Shown here: positions 50,020 to 62,234 of the stretch, piece after piece | Numbering within the stretch: position 1 is the first letter of the stretch | Layout: each line of letters starts with the position of its first letter | Assembly (NCBI GenBank): GCA_907163375.1 | Contig: CAJQUW010012909.1 | Span: 103,727 to 167,726, forward strand | DNA: 64,000 nucleotides | Origin: Prostheceraeus crozeri | Taxonomy: Eukaryota; Platyhelminthes; Polycladida; Euryleptidae | Direction: 5' to 3' | Program-made: the position numbers and the translations under genes | The notes under the pieces: generated by a model | Told to the model about the DNA's origin: nothing | Seen by the model: only the letters and a program-made list of their open reading frames with translations | The model's database searches: none

Positions 50020-50602
50020 GGTGTAAAATGTCACGCTGATTCCAAATCTGGTGTCCGTTTTCCCATCCGAGGCTTCGTTCACCCGCTAGAGCCATTTTCG
50101 TAAAAATTCTAACTCTGGCGTTCTCCTCTCTAAACCAGAAAGATAGGGCCAAACTGTGCTTTCCACTGCATTTTTCTCACTCTTAGCTTTCAAATGAGCT
50201 ATTGCACGACTATCTACGATCTCTAGAACCAAAGTTGGAAGTCTCGTCCAGAGGGGGGGGGGACGTCCCAAAATTTTTTTCTCTCCGATTGAGCTGGAAA
50301 CAACCTTCCTACCCAAAATTTCACGTCGACTCCGAATCTGCCCTCCGTTTTCCCATCCGAGCCCTCCTTTATGCCGAAAAACGACCTTTCTCATCCCAAA
50401 ACGACCAAAACCCACCTTTTTCTAACTATTGCAGTTTTCAGAGATTCCTACCCTTGCCTCACAGGAAAACTCCTCCTTCCTTCCTTCCAGAGGGGGGGGG
50501 GCAGGGAACGGTTTCCTCCTCTCGAACCCATCCTTCCATCACATCCTTGGCCACCTCTCTTCCTTCCTTCCAGAGGGGGGGGGCTGAGTCAGCATGATGA
50601 CT
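50020..50602 (-). repeat. Element 2 right terminal inverted repeat
   Basis: About 580 bp, inverse of the left repeat, ending at GCATGATGACT. It has one fewer internal unit than the left end. Confidence 0.88.
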
Positions 50603-53600
50603 CATCGTTCCTGATTTTGGCCTTTATTTTGGCACGGGGTTACTACTTGCATTATGCAAATCTTGTGTAAAGTATTGTAGGAAGTTAGCGAGATGTGAGA
50701 TCAGGATCTTTCTTAAAATGCCTACCCATGGTCTGAAAACGATGGACACACTCTGACCACACTTGCACCACTATTTGCTTGGAAAACTTCGTAGTTGCTA
50801 TTATTAGAGCCTTCTAGTTCTAGTGTAAACCAGAATGTCAATATTTTGAAGACACAACATTTTATTATCTTCGTCTCTTGTGATGCAGGGCAAGCATGAT
50901 TTTGAAAATTACTCGGTACATGCGAAAGCTATTTTCAATAATTCTCTTTTATTTCAGAATAGCAACATATGGCGCCCACTGAAATTAGCGATCATGGTCT
51001 CGATGAGGCAGACGATTATGAATTCTAAAAAGGATAAAAAATAATTGCATTAGAGAAGCCGGACGTCAGAGTTTATAGGTTGCAATGCGCAACGATGGTA
51101 GGCCTATAAACCATGAGATGGTCACACCTAGGCAGCTGCTAAGCCTTGGCTCAAGGTCTTTCACAAACGAATGCTACAAAGGCGGTGTGGGATTCTGCGA
51201 CAAGTGTTTCAAAGCATGCCACATTTGGTGACTTATTTCATGACGACATGAACTGTTGAGCACACACTCATAAACAAGATCGTCGCTCTACAGAGCAAAT
51301 AAGGCCTAGCCAGAAAATTACTGACATAAGTCCATGTGTGCAAAGCATGTATGTTTGCATGAGAGTTTTAGAAGCTATTATACACTGCTGAGATCTGTTT
51401 ATCATCCAACAATAGAAAAAATAATCTTTTGAGTAAAACTACAAGTAAAACTTGTAAATTATACATTGTTCTCATCTGAATTCGATTTACATGTAGCCTA
51501 CATGTAGCTGAATAATGCATAGAGGCAGTTGATATAAATAAAGAATGCTTAAAATGAAATCTGAAATGCACAAGCAGGATGTTCGCAACAGAAAAATAGT
51601 TCTTATTGCAATTTTATAAAGTTCAGTGCTTCAATTTTGCCTTTTATTAACATATCCAAAATTTACTAATATTTTGGAGTGGTAGGACGCGATGGCATAA
51701 TGCCATATTTAAAATCGATCCGCAATGGCTCGTATCCATTCTACATGTGAAAATATTCATTTTTCGTGATGTTTCAACCTATGTTTATTGATGTAATTCG
51801 AAATATGCAAAGAAATCACAGCCGCGTTTGATGGGTTAGGGGAATAATAATTAAGAATCAATAATGTGCTTTAATGCCTACATTAAATTTGAGGCGAGAA
51901 TGCATGTGAGTGTTTTCGACAAGAGCATTTCGCCCGTCAGCTGCGTTTTCGGCTGGAACACAGTCTTAAGGAAGTCCGTGATCTCCTTTAAAATCCAAAT
52001 AAATGATTCGCAGTAGGCCATGCATTAAGAGGAGATGAAGGCCAGTAGGTCTTGGGAGGTCTACAACGATGACACACTTGTATTCATTTCAGCTACACTG
52101 TCAAATATCACTTTATCTCGCAAAGTGACTGAATTCTTGCTACATATGAAACTTCAAGTCGGAGCCGTGATATTTCCTGTCGACTCCGGCTTCGACCTGC
52201 TACCACGGCTATGGGCGGCTCGGGCTCCAGCCGTGGTGGCTGGACCACGCCTCCGAAACCCTGTACTAAACAAAGATAAGCAAGGTTTTAGCATTTCACA
52301 TGCCTTATACTTGAAGGTAAATCAAGATTTGAGCACAACGCACTACATAATGCAAATATCAACATAGGAATATATATAGGATATTCATAGGAAAAGACAA
52401 GTAACAGGAAAAGTTGTTCAATGTTTTTATAAAGCAGATGCAGAAATTAGGGATGAGGATGTGGACTTGATTTTGCACACCGCAATGGATTATTAGGTAG
52501 CTGTAATTTGATAGCACTAATTGAAAAAGGGGCATTCAAGATAGCATGTTATATTTGGCCGGCAGTATCCAACACATTATCAAAAATGACAAAAAATGTA
52601 AACCTTCTACTTCAGTTACTCGTATTTTTGCTGCAGTTTTTTTCAATCATAGCGGCGTGATCTAGGATTTTCTTACTTAAAGTAACAGCGTATTTTCAAG
52701 CTAATTCTCAAAAATCGTGGATCTAGCCCACTAGAAAGTATTATATAAACAATGTTTGTAAAGAGAGTTTTCAAAGATTTAGCCGCGTTTTACAAATATT
52801 TTTGTCCTTGTGATATAACTCTCAATGAAATGCATCGATTTTCACTTTTACTGCACTAAGATTATGGCACTTAAATCACATTTAATCTTAGTGCGGAAAT
52901 CAGCTACAATTAAAATTATCATATAGTCCTGATGTCGATGCGATGTGTGTTCATCAAAAGTTATCGATTACATAAAAACAAACTAGTGACAAAATAAAGT
53001 TAATTAAGTGAAATATTGAGTGTAAACTGTTAAGAAAAACTTGCTTTTGGGTTGACATATCAATAAGTGTTTTAAGGAGAGGAAATGAAAGCAGCTTTGA
53101 ATAGATGAATTATAGTAAAATAAAAAAAATAATATATTTGTCAGTTTTAAGTAAGTCATCATCACCCATTCCCACTAAATGTATAAAAAATCGGTAAAGT
53201 TATTGAAATAGTACATTGATAGTTGAGCGAATTATGCCTGAAGAGGCAAGGGGCTTGTCTCTAGAATTTCCCTTGGAATATTTTGCTATTAGTTGCTCTG
53301 GCATATGCACGCATTGAAATATCGGACCAGGAAGCATCACATGCTCACTGAAGGTATTAAGTCATTTATGAGAGCAGCGGTTTTAGTAAGAAACATGAAT
53401 GTAACTGACCCGGTATAGCTTCGAACAATTCACAGATAGTTTTATCGTTTCTGTCCTTGCATGTTTGAGCCTGCTAAAATACGTAGGCTGTGAAAAAAAT
53501 ATAGGCTACGTTAACGCATCTTTAAGTCGAAAAATAATGGAACAAGAATTAGCATTGCCTTTCAATCATCCATGTCTTATTGATGATAAAGGCCATATAC

Positions 53601-54337
53601 GAAGTAAATCCTACAAGCCCTCTGATATAGAGGATACATACGTCCTCAATGACTAGTTTAATACATGTATATCATAACATGCTACTAATAGGAGTAGGAA
53701 TACCTGCAATGAAAGACCTGACAGCTAAATAGGGAGCAGATTTGATAAACGTGGGTTTCAAAACCCAAGTTTTTCAACCTTGGTCTTGGGTCTTTGGTTT
53801 TTGACCCACGTTTGTGGAACTTGAAACAACCCAAGTTTCTTCTCAACCTTGGATAGTCCCCTTGAAATTGTATGCGCGCCTACCACTGCTGTTGAATTCA
53901 TTCCATAATTGTATGAAATATGGCGAATTATGAATGGTACTTGGATAGCTTGGTTTTCAAAAATTTCAGATTTAACATTCCTTTTATCTTGCAATTGCAG
54001 ATATATTGATTAATCTTGTAAAAGAATGTGTTACCGTCACGAAGGATGAAGATGAAATAGTAATACGTGAAGGAGATATTGGAGATTGGTAAGTTCATCT
54101 AATAGAGAATCTTTTGATATTATCAGCTGCCCTCATAACCTCATTAGATAAATCTTAAAATGTGATGCAAAAAATGCAATGTGTTTCAGGAAAAAATGAC
54201 AAGGTACTCATAAATTGTCCTAATTATCGGTTATCCATTTTCTATCCTGAGGTAGGAAGGCGCAGATGCACGTTGACAGGTTCTCTCTAGGTCCAGATAT
54301 CGACCTCCTTGCCTGATAGTACTGGCAGGTTGAGCCA
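50603..54337. other. Host intergenic DNA
   Basis: No gene recognised. 52184-52266 shares a GC-rich phrase (CAGGGTTTCGGAG.GTGGTCCAGC.ACCA in inverse) with 27510-27565, probably a short interspersed repeat. 53748-53815 is an imperfect palindrome (AAACGTGGGT...ACCCACGTTT), a MITE-like footprint. Confidence 0.4.
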
Positions 54338-56930
54338 ATGGAGATGGCAAGTCGAGATTCAAACGACGACTTTTTGTCTTTTTGTCTGAATGACATCAAG
54401 GATTTATTGGCAGCTACTGTAAAGAGCATTCAGAAGGAAATTGTTGAATTGAAGCTGCTGATGATGGAGATGTCTGAGCGTGTATCAAACGTTGAAGTTT
54501 CTGTTGTAAATGTGAAAGAGAATGAAAAACTTCATGAAAACAGAATTGCGAACATCGAGCAGAGAATATCAGAAATTGAAACAAAAGCACCTTATCCATT
54601 TATGCAACTTTTGATGAATTCGAGCGATTGCTGGTCTTCCTGAGTCTAACGGCGGCACTGTCAGACAGAGGAACTCAGCTGATACTGAGTCATGTCCCAG
54701 GGTGATTAACTCCCTTGACATTGAAAATTGTGAGATAAGTGAGGTGAATCGACCGGACAGATATCGTCCGAGTAAGCCAAGATTACTCAGGATGCGCCCC
54801 ACAAATATCACTACGAAAATAAATGCTATAAAAAAGCCAATTGATCAGCATTCTTCTATCTTCATCAGCTGCGATGGAATAGAATGTCAACGAGAGATTG
54901 ATACATGTCTGCAGCTGCGAATTGAATTAAAGGCTCGTCGGGATGTTGGTGAAGATGTGGTACTTTATAGAGACAATATCTGTGAAAGATCGCAAATACG
55001 AAATTTTCAAATGTGATTTTGCACAGTACACCGTCACATTTTGCTACCATATCAGTATTGAAGTCGACTCAGTCTCTCAGTGGGGTATTCCCTACTATTA
55101 TTCTTGCCAACGCCAGGTATATTCTTCCTAAGCTTGATGACATTTCAGTCCTAATGTCTTCGGTTAAACCCGGTATTATTCCCATAACTGAAAGTTGGCT
55201 CCCTGAAACTATTGAATCAAATCTTATCGTGAATACAAATTCCATCGCTGTGACAGGTGCAATCGTTGACTTTATGAGATTGAAACGCTCATTTTTCGAG
55301 TTTCGTCCTTGGATATGCTTCTCGTTCGTTTATATATTCCACCTGGTTCGCTATCTTTAAATCTAAAAGGCGTGAATGATTATCTGTTACACTGTCATTC
55401 TTTGTATGATGTCTAAGACATTTACACTGACTAAATTGGTAATGGTAAGTCTAACATCGACGACAGTTTCGAACGACTTTATCTTCGATGAATTTCTCTG
55501 CCATGATTGACGTTGCCTCTGTGAATGATGTTCGAGATATTTTATACGTGTTTTCAAGAAGCTGCACGTGTTTTCATGTCGTCCAGTAACAAACCTTGGG
55601 TAACGTCTCTTCTGAAAAAGTTGATCACCGAAAGATAGCAGGCATTTCGACGCAGAAACTGGACTTTAGTCGAGCATTACAATGTGAAAGTAAAACACGA
55701 AATTAAAAAGTCAAAACTAAGTTGGTCGCAAAGGTAAATTCAGTCCAACAAGAGCATATGGAAGGAAGTCAGTGATGGAATGATGTCAGTGACTCAAATG
55801 TTCTGCAAATCATCAATTAGGATAGCTGGAATCCATCGTTTTCTGTTTCTGATGTGAGCCGACTTTGTTCACGATCGTCAACCACTAAATCATCTGGTAG
55901 CAACAAAATTCCATACTTCTTGTTGAAAGCTTCTCTCTGAAAGTTCTTCTGTGATATCATCCTACCCCGTGCATCTGATTTTTCGATTTTTGTGTGACAC
56001 TCGGTGTTTTCCATCTCAATGGTAGTTGGCCGATATAGCCCCGATTCCGAATCGGAATAACCCAAAAATGAATGACTTTCGACCTGTTTCGCTGCTACCA
56101 ACCTTAGCCAAACTTTTATAACTAATAGTCCTCAAATCGATCCCACCAACCATTGAATCGTTGTTTGGTCCATATCAATTTGCATATCGGAAATATGGAT
56201 CCACTGAGTGTGCTTTGGTGAAAGTCCATGGTTCAATTTCATCGTATTTGGAGGAGGGTGATGTAACAAGCTGTTCGAATGACGTGTCTTGACCTGTCAA
56301 AAGCCTTCGAAAGGGTAAATCTCAACTGCTTAATTGACCGTCTTGTGACAATGGAAGTCCTATTTAACGGAAAGTTGTTAGCGCATAAAGCTCAACGATG
56401 CGCATGATTCCATTTATGACATTTATGTGACAAAAGGTTGAAGTTGAACGCTGAAAAAACAAAACAGATGATAATTCCGGATTAATATGCTGCTGATGCC
56501 AGCATTAATATGCCGCTAGTATGAGAAGTAGAAATTTTGGTTGGGCATCTGCTCGGAAGATTCGTTGACTTGGGATCTTCACTTCACTTACATATAAGAA
56601 ACTGCTGCAAAGAGACTGTATGTTTTTATTCAAAAGTTTTTTTGGTCACAGAGAGAATTGCTTTATGCACGCAGCAGTCTCATTGTATTCGTATTCATGC
56701 ATGCATTCCACTATTGTGTTGGCTACCCAGCCAAATTACTCACAAATTACGTGTCTTCCAAAATCGTGAACATAGACTGCTTTGTGGAGTAGAGTGTCGA
56801 TGTAACCTTTTTCAGGATCTGTCAGTTCCTCATCGAACTCGTATCACGGATTTATTTAAAAGTTGTGAACAATTTATTGAACATCGCCTGCGTGGCATTA
56901 TTCCAAAACGCATGCGAAGAAATGGACAGC
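54338..56930 (+). mobile_element. Decayed LINE (CR1/L2-type), ORF1 and ORF2 remnants
   Basis: 54338-54600 encodes a coiled coil (KEIVELKLLMMEMSERVSNV). 54702-55016 encodes the ORF1 C-terminal pattern (KPRLLRM, then IFISCDGIECQREIDTCLQL and ELKARRDVGEDVVLYRDNI). 55090-55260 encodes the start of the APE endonuclease (ILANARYILPKLDDIS, GIIPITESWLPETIESNLI). Then come reverse-transcriptase scraps (TKSSGSNKIPYFLLKA) and a C-terminal part near 56740-56930 (NREHRLLCGVEC) that matches the LINE at 2.4-3.4 kb. Many stops and frame changes; an old copy. Confidence 0.75.
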
Positions 56931-58760
56931 TATGCCTACCACAAAACTGGTGATATTTCCATATCCCTAGATGCTATTGCTTTGTATCCGAGCATACCGA
57001 TTAGTCTGGCACTCGAAGTAGTCGTAGAATTTGCTCAGACATTGGCATGAAATAAATCATTTGAATCTCACGATAGAGCAATTTGACAACTGCCTTAAGT
57101 TTGTTAGCTACAATTATGAAATACGGTACGGTGATTAAACATATCTCCAAGTTGGTGGAGTCCCTGTGGGCACACATCATGCTCCCCCTTCGCCGTTATT
57201 TTACATACACAACTACATACAAAACACAGCTTTAAAAGAATTGAAAAAAATATTTCCCCTCCGATTTTCAAGCGGTGTATCGATGACATCATTATAGGTC
57301 CTTTCTCATCTAGTTTTCAAAGATAGTTTTAAAATTCTCAGCATATTCAACAACATAAATAAAGATGTTCAATTTACTCTACAAATTCCACAAAATTGTC
57401 TAAACTTTCTAGATTTGAGCATCTCGATTAAAAACGGTTGTGTTTGTTACAAGCACTGTAGTAAGTCATTAACTTCGGATAACTCTCTACGGAAAGACAG
57501 CTGGATACCATATCATGTCAAAAGCAACTGTATGGAAAATACTCTGAACACAGCCGATGAAAGATGCAGTGCGATAGCAGATAAAACTGAAGCAATTCAT
57601 AAAGCTAAACAAAAACTTAAGAAAATGGTTCAAAGAAAGAGATTTTAATCGGAAATTAAAGAATAGGAAGCGTCATTCCAATGCGAATAAAGATATTAAT
57701 TTATCTATGCCTCTTGCTAGCAATAGTTTAAACAGAAAAATTAATTCTCTAATTCGCAAATATAATCTCAATGTTCGTCTTGTTAATACTACCCATGATA
57801 CTACCAGTGTTCCGTTGTCTAAATAGTCGCAATAGACATAAGAATAAAAAACATGACAACTGCAACCTTTGTGATCGCTTGCCAGAAAAACTAAATTGTA
57901 ATAGTTATAAAGTCGTTTATGAGTTTAAATGTCGCAATTTTAGTGCTAGTTACATAGGTAAAACTCAACGATCTTTCAAAATTAGGTATAAAGAACATAA
58001 GCGGAGTATTATGAATAAGGACAGTAAGAGTGCATTGAGTGTGCTGTGCATCCTCGTGATTGCACTGCTGTTGACGTTGATGATTTCGATGTAAATATCC
58101 TTCAGAGAGCGCGAAGTGCGGTTGACACTGCTTTGGTAGAAGCTCGCATGATTCAAGAGAGATGTCCATCTATGAATCGTCGTCATGAGCTTGCTGGCAT
58201 GTAGGAGAACACAGGTCGCGTCACATAGATTTTTATTCAGCTTTTACATATATATGTCGAAGAAGCATGTCATATGCGCCTGTTTTATACTCTGTGAAGA
58301 AGGATAGCGTCTTCGCGATTAGAGGAAGAGAGTGATAAAAGAATCGTGGTGGACGAAGACGCTATCTTCCTCTAATCGCACCAAGCACCGCATCAGTGAT
58401 CTTTGGTTTCGGTAACTTTGACTTTCTTTCCAATTCTTGCTTTTGCTTACTATGCCTTGTTACTTAGCTCCTCCTCTGTAGTAGTATGATTTCCATTTAT
58501 TTCATGTTTACGGTCTCTATTTTCTTAAGCCTGTCTCCAATTTCTATGCTGTAATTTTTTGATGCTGCAACCTGTCAAGTGAGCTGTGCTTTGCGACTGT
58601 TGGTGAGTGACCAGTCTGTTGTCTGGAGTCACTTGCCTGACGATGACCGGCTGGGCCGGTTGAAAGGCCTTGCCTAATAGAAATTCGCATTTAGCCAATA
58701 CCTGGTTTTGTGGCCTCTCTCGATGGATAGTATTCACTCTGGCCCACTTTTTTCTGGAAT
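56931..58760 (+). mobile_element. Penelope-like element with GIY-YIG endonuclease, decayed
   Basis: Begins in reverse-transcriptase sequence (DISISLDAIALYPSIPI, the palm block) and continues with QIPQNCLNFLDLSISIKNGC and WIPYHVKSNCMENTLN. It ends in a GIY-YIG nuclease (VVYEFKCRNFSASYIGKTQR, then FKIRYKEHKRSI) after the LPEKLNCNSYK linker. Frames change several times. The 3' region has a nested inverted repeat (58302-58380: GATAGCGTCTTCG with its complement, and CGATTAGAGGAAG with its complement) and the hammerhead-like core at 58632-58672. Confidence 0.8.
58632..58672 (+). ncRNA. Hammerhead-like hairpin, copy 2
   Basis: CTGACGA, a 7-bp stem with TGG loop, GAAA, then GGC-CTT-GCC and TAA. Same core as at 3908; stem II has GACCGGC/GCCGGTT where the other has GACTGGC/GCCGGTC, so pairing is kept. 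Confidence 0.5.
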
Positions 58761-59800
58761 TTTACAATACTTTAAATAACATTCATCAGAACAGAAAATT
58801 TACCATGGATATTAGTACAGAATCAACAATTCTTAAACGTTAAAATATACCGTAATCAGAACGAAATTCAAACCGATATATTCTATAAGCCAACAGACAG
58901 CTTCACATACGCACGCAAGTAACATATCAGTCGGGCAACCCAAAACATATTTTAAATAACATTCCACATAATTTAGCTAAACGAATAACGATGATAGTAT
59001 CTGAAAATGAAAAGAAAACATTGCGTTTAAAGGAACTAAAGAATAATTTGCGAAAACTGAAGGACCTAAATAAACTTATTAAGGATGCTATTGGAAAAGC
59101 CCTTACTAATTCGGAAAATTATATGAATAGAGCAGAAAATGAGAATAACGACATAATTCCCTTCGTTACCAGGTTTAATCCAAATAACCCTAATGTTTAC
59201 CAGAAATTAATTAATCCTATTACTGGCAGTCTTCATTTCATAGATTATTTTACGAACTTAGCATAATCAAATCATTCAGACAAATTGATTCTCTTCTGTA
59301 AATTCTTAGAAAGGTTGATTAATCCAATATCGGCATATATAAATGTACATTTAATATCTCAAAATGTAAATGTTACGACCGTATTACAACTGGCAAAGAA
59401 CTGAAATTCAGAATGGAAGACAACTCACACATCAGCTTCAATATTCGATATCATTTCAATAGCTACTCAAGTAATCTTATTTATATGTTAAAATGTAATG
59501 GATGTGAAAAATTCAACATCGGACAGACCAATGACATTTTGCGCAATCGCACAGTGGTCCATTATCAACAAATCAACGACCAAAATTAGTGTATCCTGAA
59601 CGTGAACAAGCATATAAGAGATTGTTGCCATATAAAAACATATATAGGAACATATATAAAGTTCCTCATTGCTCCATTTTATCAAGTGAATGCCAACGCC
59701 ACGAAGCGGACAGGGACTTTTTCTTTTTCATCAATTTATTTTATATACAGTACGCGACAGCAAGTTGTCATACATCTATTCCATGTGTGATATTTACGCT
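58761..59800 (+). mobile_element. Second Penelope-like remnant (other sub-family)
   Basis: Encodes HILNNIPHNLAKRITMIVSE and a helical stretch, the region after the reverse transcriptase. A GIY-YIG-like piece follows (LIYMLKCNGCEKFNIGQTND) and the typical C-terminal phrase FLIAPFYQVNANATKR. Frames change; decayed. Confidence 0.7.
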
Positions 59801-59987
59801 TTGAACTTGGTTAGAATACTATTACTCTAAGATAATGAATTACACCGATTTCTATGTTCCTTTATTGTTGTTCAAAATCTGTCAATTCATGGTTAGGGAA
59901 TGATATCTTGTCTTGCTTGGATAGTAATGTGATTGATTCTGCACCATAGAAATTAACAATACCATAGAAAGTCTATTATCTACTTCT

Positions 59988-60708
59988 ATGTTCTGCACAT
60001 TTACTATTCAATGCAAAGCGCACATTCAGTCATTGATCTTTATTGCGTCGAGATGGATTCACGCGAAGCTTGAAGACATCCTGCAAAGTAATGACTGTGT
60101 CAATGGAGAAATTGAAGACGAAAGTCACGTTGATGATGCAGATGAAGATCAAGATCATGATAGCCAGTTAGATGAGGCTACAGATGATATTCTGGAAGAG
60201 CAATATTTGCATGACATGTCTCCTGATTCGAGCGATTCTGAAAATTCAGAGGAGGTAAGCATATTCCACTATCCAATGTCAAACTCTGCATAAGAAATAT
60301 ATATATTTTTTTGCAGATCGATAAGGATCTCGTGGGATCTTCTGACAAAGTATGGGAAGAAATACCAGTCGGACCGAGAGAAGGACGATTGCCAAGGAGA
60401 AATATCTGCGAGTCTACCCCTGGAGTGCACCCATCTTCCGCAAAAGATAGCTTCCTTCTTTTCTTTGACGAGATTATTAATGAGTCTGTACGTTACAGTA
60501 ACCTTGAAGCTCGTAGAGTACTCGCATCATACAGTGTAGATTCTACCATTAGAAAAACTTGGAAAAAAATAAATCGAGAGGAAATGGAGGCGTTCATAGG
60601 AATTCACATCATTTGTGGAGGGTTGAAAGCTAATTTTAGAAATACCATTTCATTGTGGTCGACTCGTGATGGCCCTCCAGTTTGCAGAGCGACAGTAATG
60701 GGAAAAAG
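59988..60708 (+). mobile_element. piggyBac transposase, N-terminal part, cut by Polinton 2
   Basis: An acidic N-terminus (DDADEDQDHDSQLDEATDD...DSSDSENSEE) and the start of the DDE_Tnp_1_7 domain (INREEMEAFIGIHIICGG, TISLWSTRDGPPVCRATV) are separated by a GTAAGC...TTTGCAG intron-like gap (60256-60317). The gene stops abruptly where Polinton terminal-repeat sequence (GACCGTTCCAGGACACC) begins, before the catalytic Asp residues. Confidence 0.75.
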
Positions 60709-61320
60709 ACCGTTCCAGGACACCATAAAATCAAAAAAATTAGTACTTTTAAAAACGACATAAATTCATGAATTTAGACCCTTTTTCAGGTTTTTAAGAC
60801 CTAAATTCATGAATTTGGTTCATTCAAAAAGTACCATTTTTTTCAAAAATGGTACTTTTAAAAACGACATAAATTCATGAATTTAGGTCTTAAAAACCTG
60901 AAAAAGGGTCTAAATTCATGAATTTATGTCGTTTTTAAAAGTACCCAATTTTCAAATTTTTCAAAATCTCAAAATTTGAGAATTACAATTTTCACCCCCA
61001 AAATCATGACCGTTCCAGGACACCGAAAAATCAGAAAAGTTAAGAATCTCAAATTTGTGAATTACAATTTTTACCTTGAAAATCATGACCGTTCTAGGAC
61101 ACCAAAAATTATAAAAGTTGAGTATCTCAAATTTGAGAATTACAATCGGGCGAAGCCCTAGAACCTTCGGTTCGATTTTCATTGCTTAAATCATGACCGT
61201 TCTAGGACACCGAAAATCAATCATAAAAGTTGAGAATTTCAAATTCATGAATTTTATCCATCTTTCAGGTTTTTAAAATATATCATGTGACTAGCGAACC
61301 GAAGGTTCAGGGCTTCGCCG
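60709..61320 (+). repeat. Polinton 2 left terminal-repeat region with long palindrome
   Basis: Shares the ATCATGACCGTTC(C/T)AGGACACCGAAA blocks with Polinton 1 ends. 60742-60945 is a roughly 200-bp imperfect palindrome. At its centre are perfect 15-bp arms around a TTC loop (60827-60841 and 60845-60859). Two further hairpin pairs occur at 61148-61173 and 61296-61318. Confidence 0.85.
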
Positions 61321-61340
61321 TTAAAAATATTTCTTTAAAA

Positions 61341-62000
61341 ATGGAAGAAACAAAAGTGGAAGGAACCGCAAGAATATATCCTTCATTATCATATGAAATG
61401 GATATTGCAAAACACAAAGATAGAGTACGTTATATGAAAGATAAGGAATCGCAATTATTACTTAGATTAGAACATTATAATAAATTAAGAAAGAGATGGT
61501 CTAAAGTTAAGAATGTAACACAAGGAATTGGCATATTCTTAACAATAAGTTTAGGTGCTTTAACAATTGTTATATCTTCAGGTGTTTTAGTAATTCCAGT
61601 AGTTGCTACAGCTTTAACAGGTACGGGTGTTTTTGCAACTTCACTTGTTACAATGTTAGATAAATCTTTAATAACTAAGAAACGAAAATCATTAAAAACT
61701 AAGCATTTACATATTAAAGAAGTCTATGATAAACTACACTACTACTTTCAAAGAGTATGTGATGATAATGTTATTACGTTAGATGAGATTGAAAAATTTG
61801 ATCAAATAGCTAATGAAGTAAATCAAATATCATTTCAATCACAGACAGAAAAAGTTAATGATAAAAATAAAAAGGATGGTAAAATTTCTAGTGATGGTAA
61901 AACTTTTATTGATGATAAAATTTTTAATGAAGAAAATGATAAAATTTTTTTAGAAGAGCTAAAAACTTTATTAGACAAAACTTTATTAAACAAAACTTAA
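61341..62000 (+). CDS. Polinton membrane protein, Polinton 2 copy
   Basis: From MEETKVEGTARIYP the product is about 219 residues, nearly identical to the Polinton 1 membrane protein except for a shorter N-terminal coil (the repeated MNIEK block is absent). Both hydrophobic segments and the KTLLDKTLLNKT end are kept. It starts directly inside the terminal repeat. Confidence 0.8.
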   Translation: MEETKVEGTARIYPSLSYEMDIAKHKDRVRYMKDKESQLLLRLEHYNKLRKRWSKVKNVTQGIGIFLTISLGALTIVISSGVLVIPVVATALTGTGVFATSLVTMLDKSLITKKRKSLKTKHLHIKEVYDKLHYYFQRVCDDNVITLDEIEKFDQIANEVNQISFQSQTEKVNDKNKKDGKISSDGKTFIDDKIFNEENDKIFLEELKTLLDKTLLNKT

Positions 62001-62234
62001 TACGAGAAAATTTTAAACGAGAAAATTTTAAACGTGAAAACTTTAAACGTGAAAACTTTAAACGAAAAGATTACAAACAACAAAGCAATAAAAAAATAAT
62101 TTGTTCAGTTAAATGTTTTTGCTGTATACTAATGTTACCACAAGATTCAAATATTATATTTTAAAAAAAAATAGACAAAATTAAAGCTGATAATAAAAAA
62201 TAAAATATTAAAACATTATATTTGTATATTTTTA
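62001..62234 (+). other. Spacer with 5' scrap of the conserved Polinton coil gene
   Basis: Tandem AACG(A/T)GAAAA(C/T)TTTA units (about 62003-62070) precede sequence matching, inverted, the leader and first codons of the 275-residue gene of Polinton 1. The match ends near 62195. Confidence 0.75.

Larger units (their letters stand above)
28334..50602. mobile_element. Element 2: 22.3 kb protein-primed-PolB element, Polinton/adintovirus-like, atypical
   Basis: Bounded by inverted repeats whose tips read AGTCATCATGCTGACTCAG and its complement. It carries a protein-primed DNA polymerase B gene on the plus strand, a zinc-finger/coiled-coil gene, and a right half of minus-strand genes (TATA-binding-protein-like, exonuclease-like, unknown families A and B). 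I found no integrase, capsid, ATPase or protease. A 3.9 kb block is duplicated around a mariner remnant. It is a broken copy, with about three breaks in the polymerase gene and several more elsewhere. The near-identical tandem block is recent. Flanking 6-bp target duplications are not seen. Confidence 0.7.
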
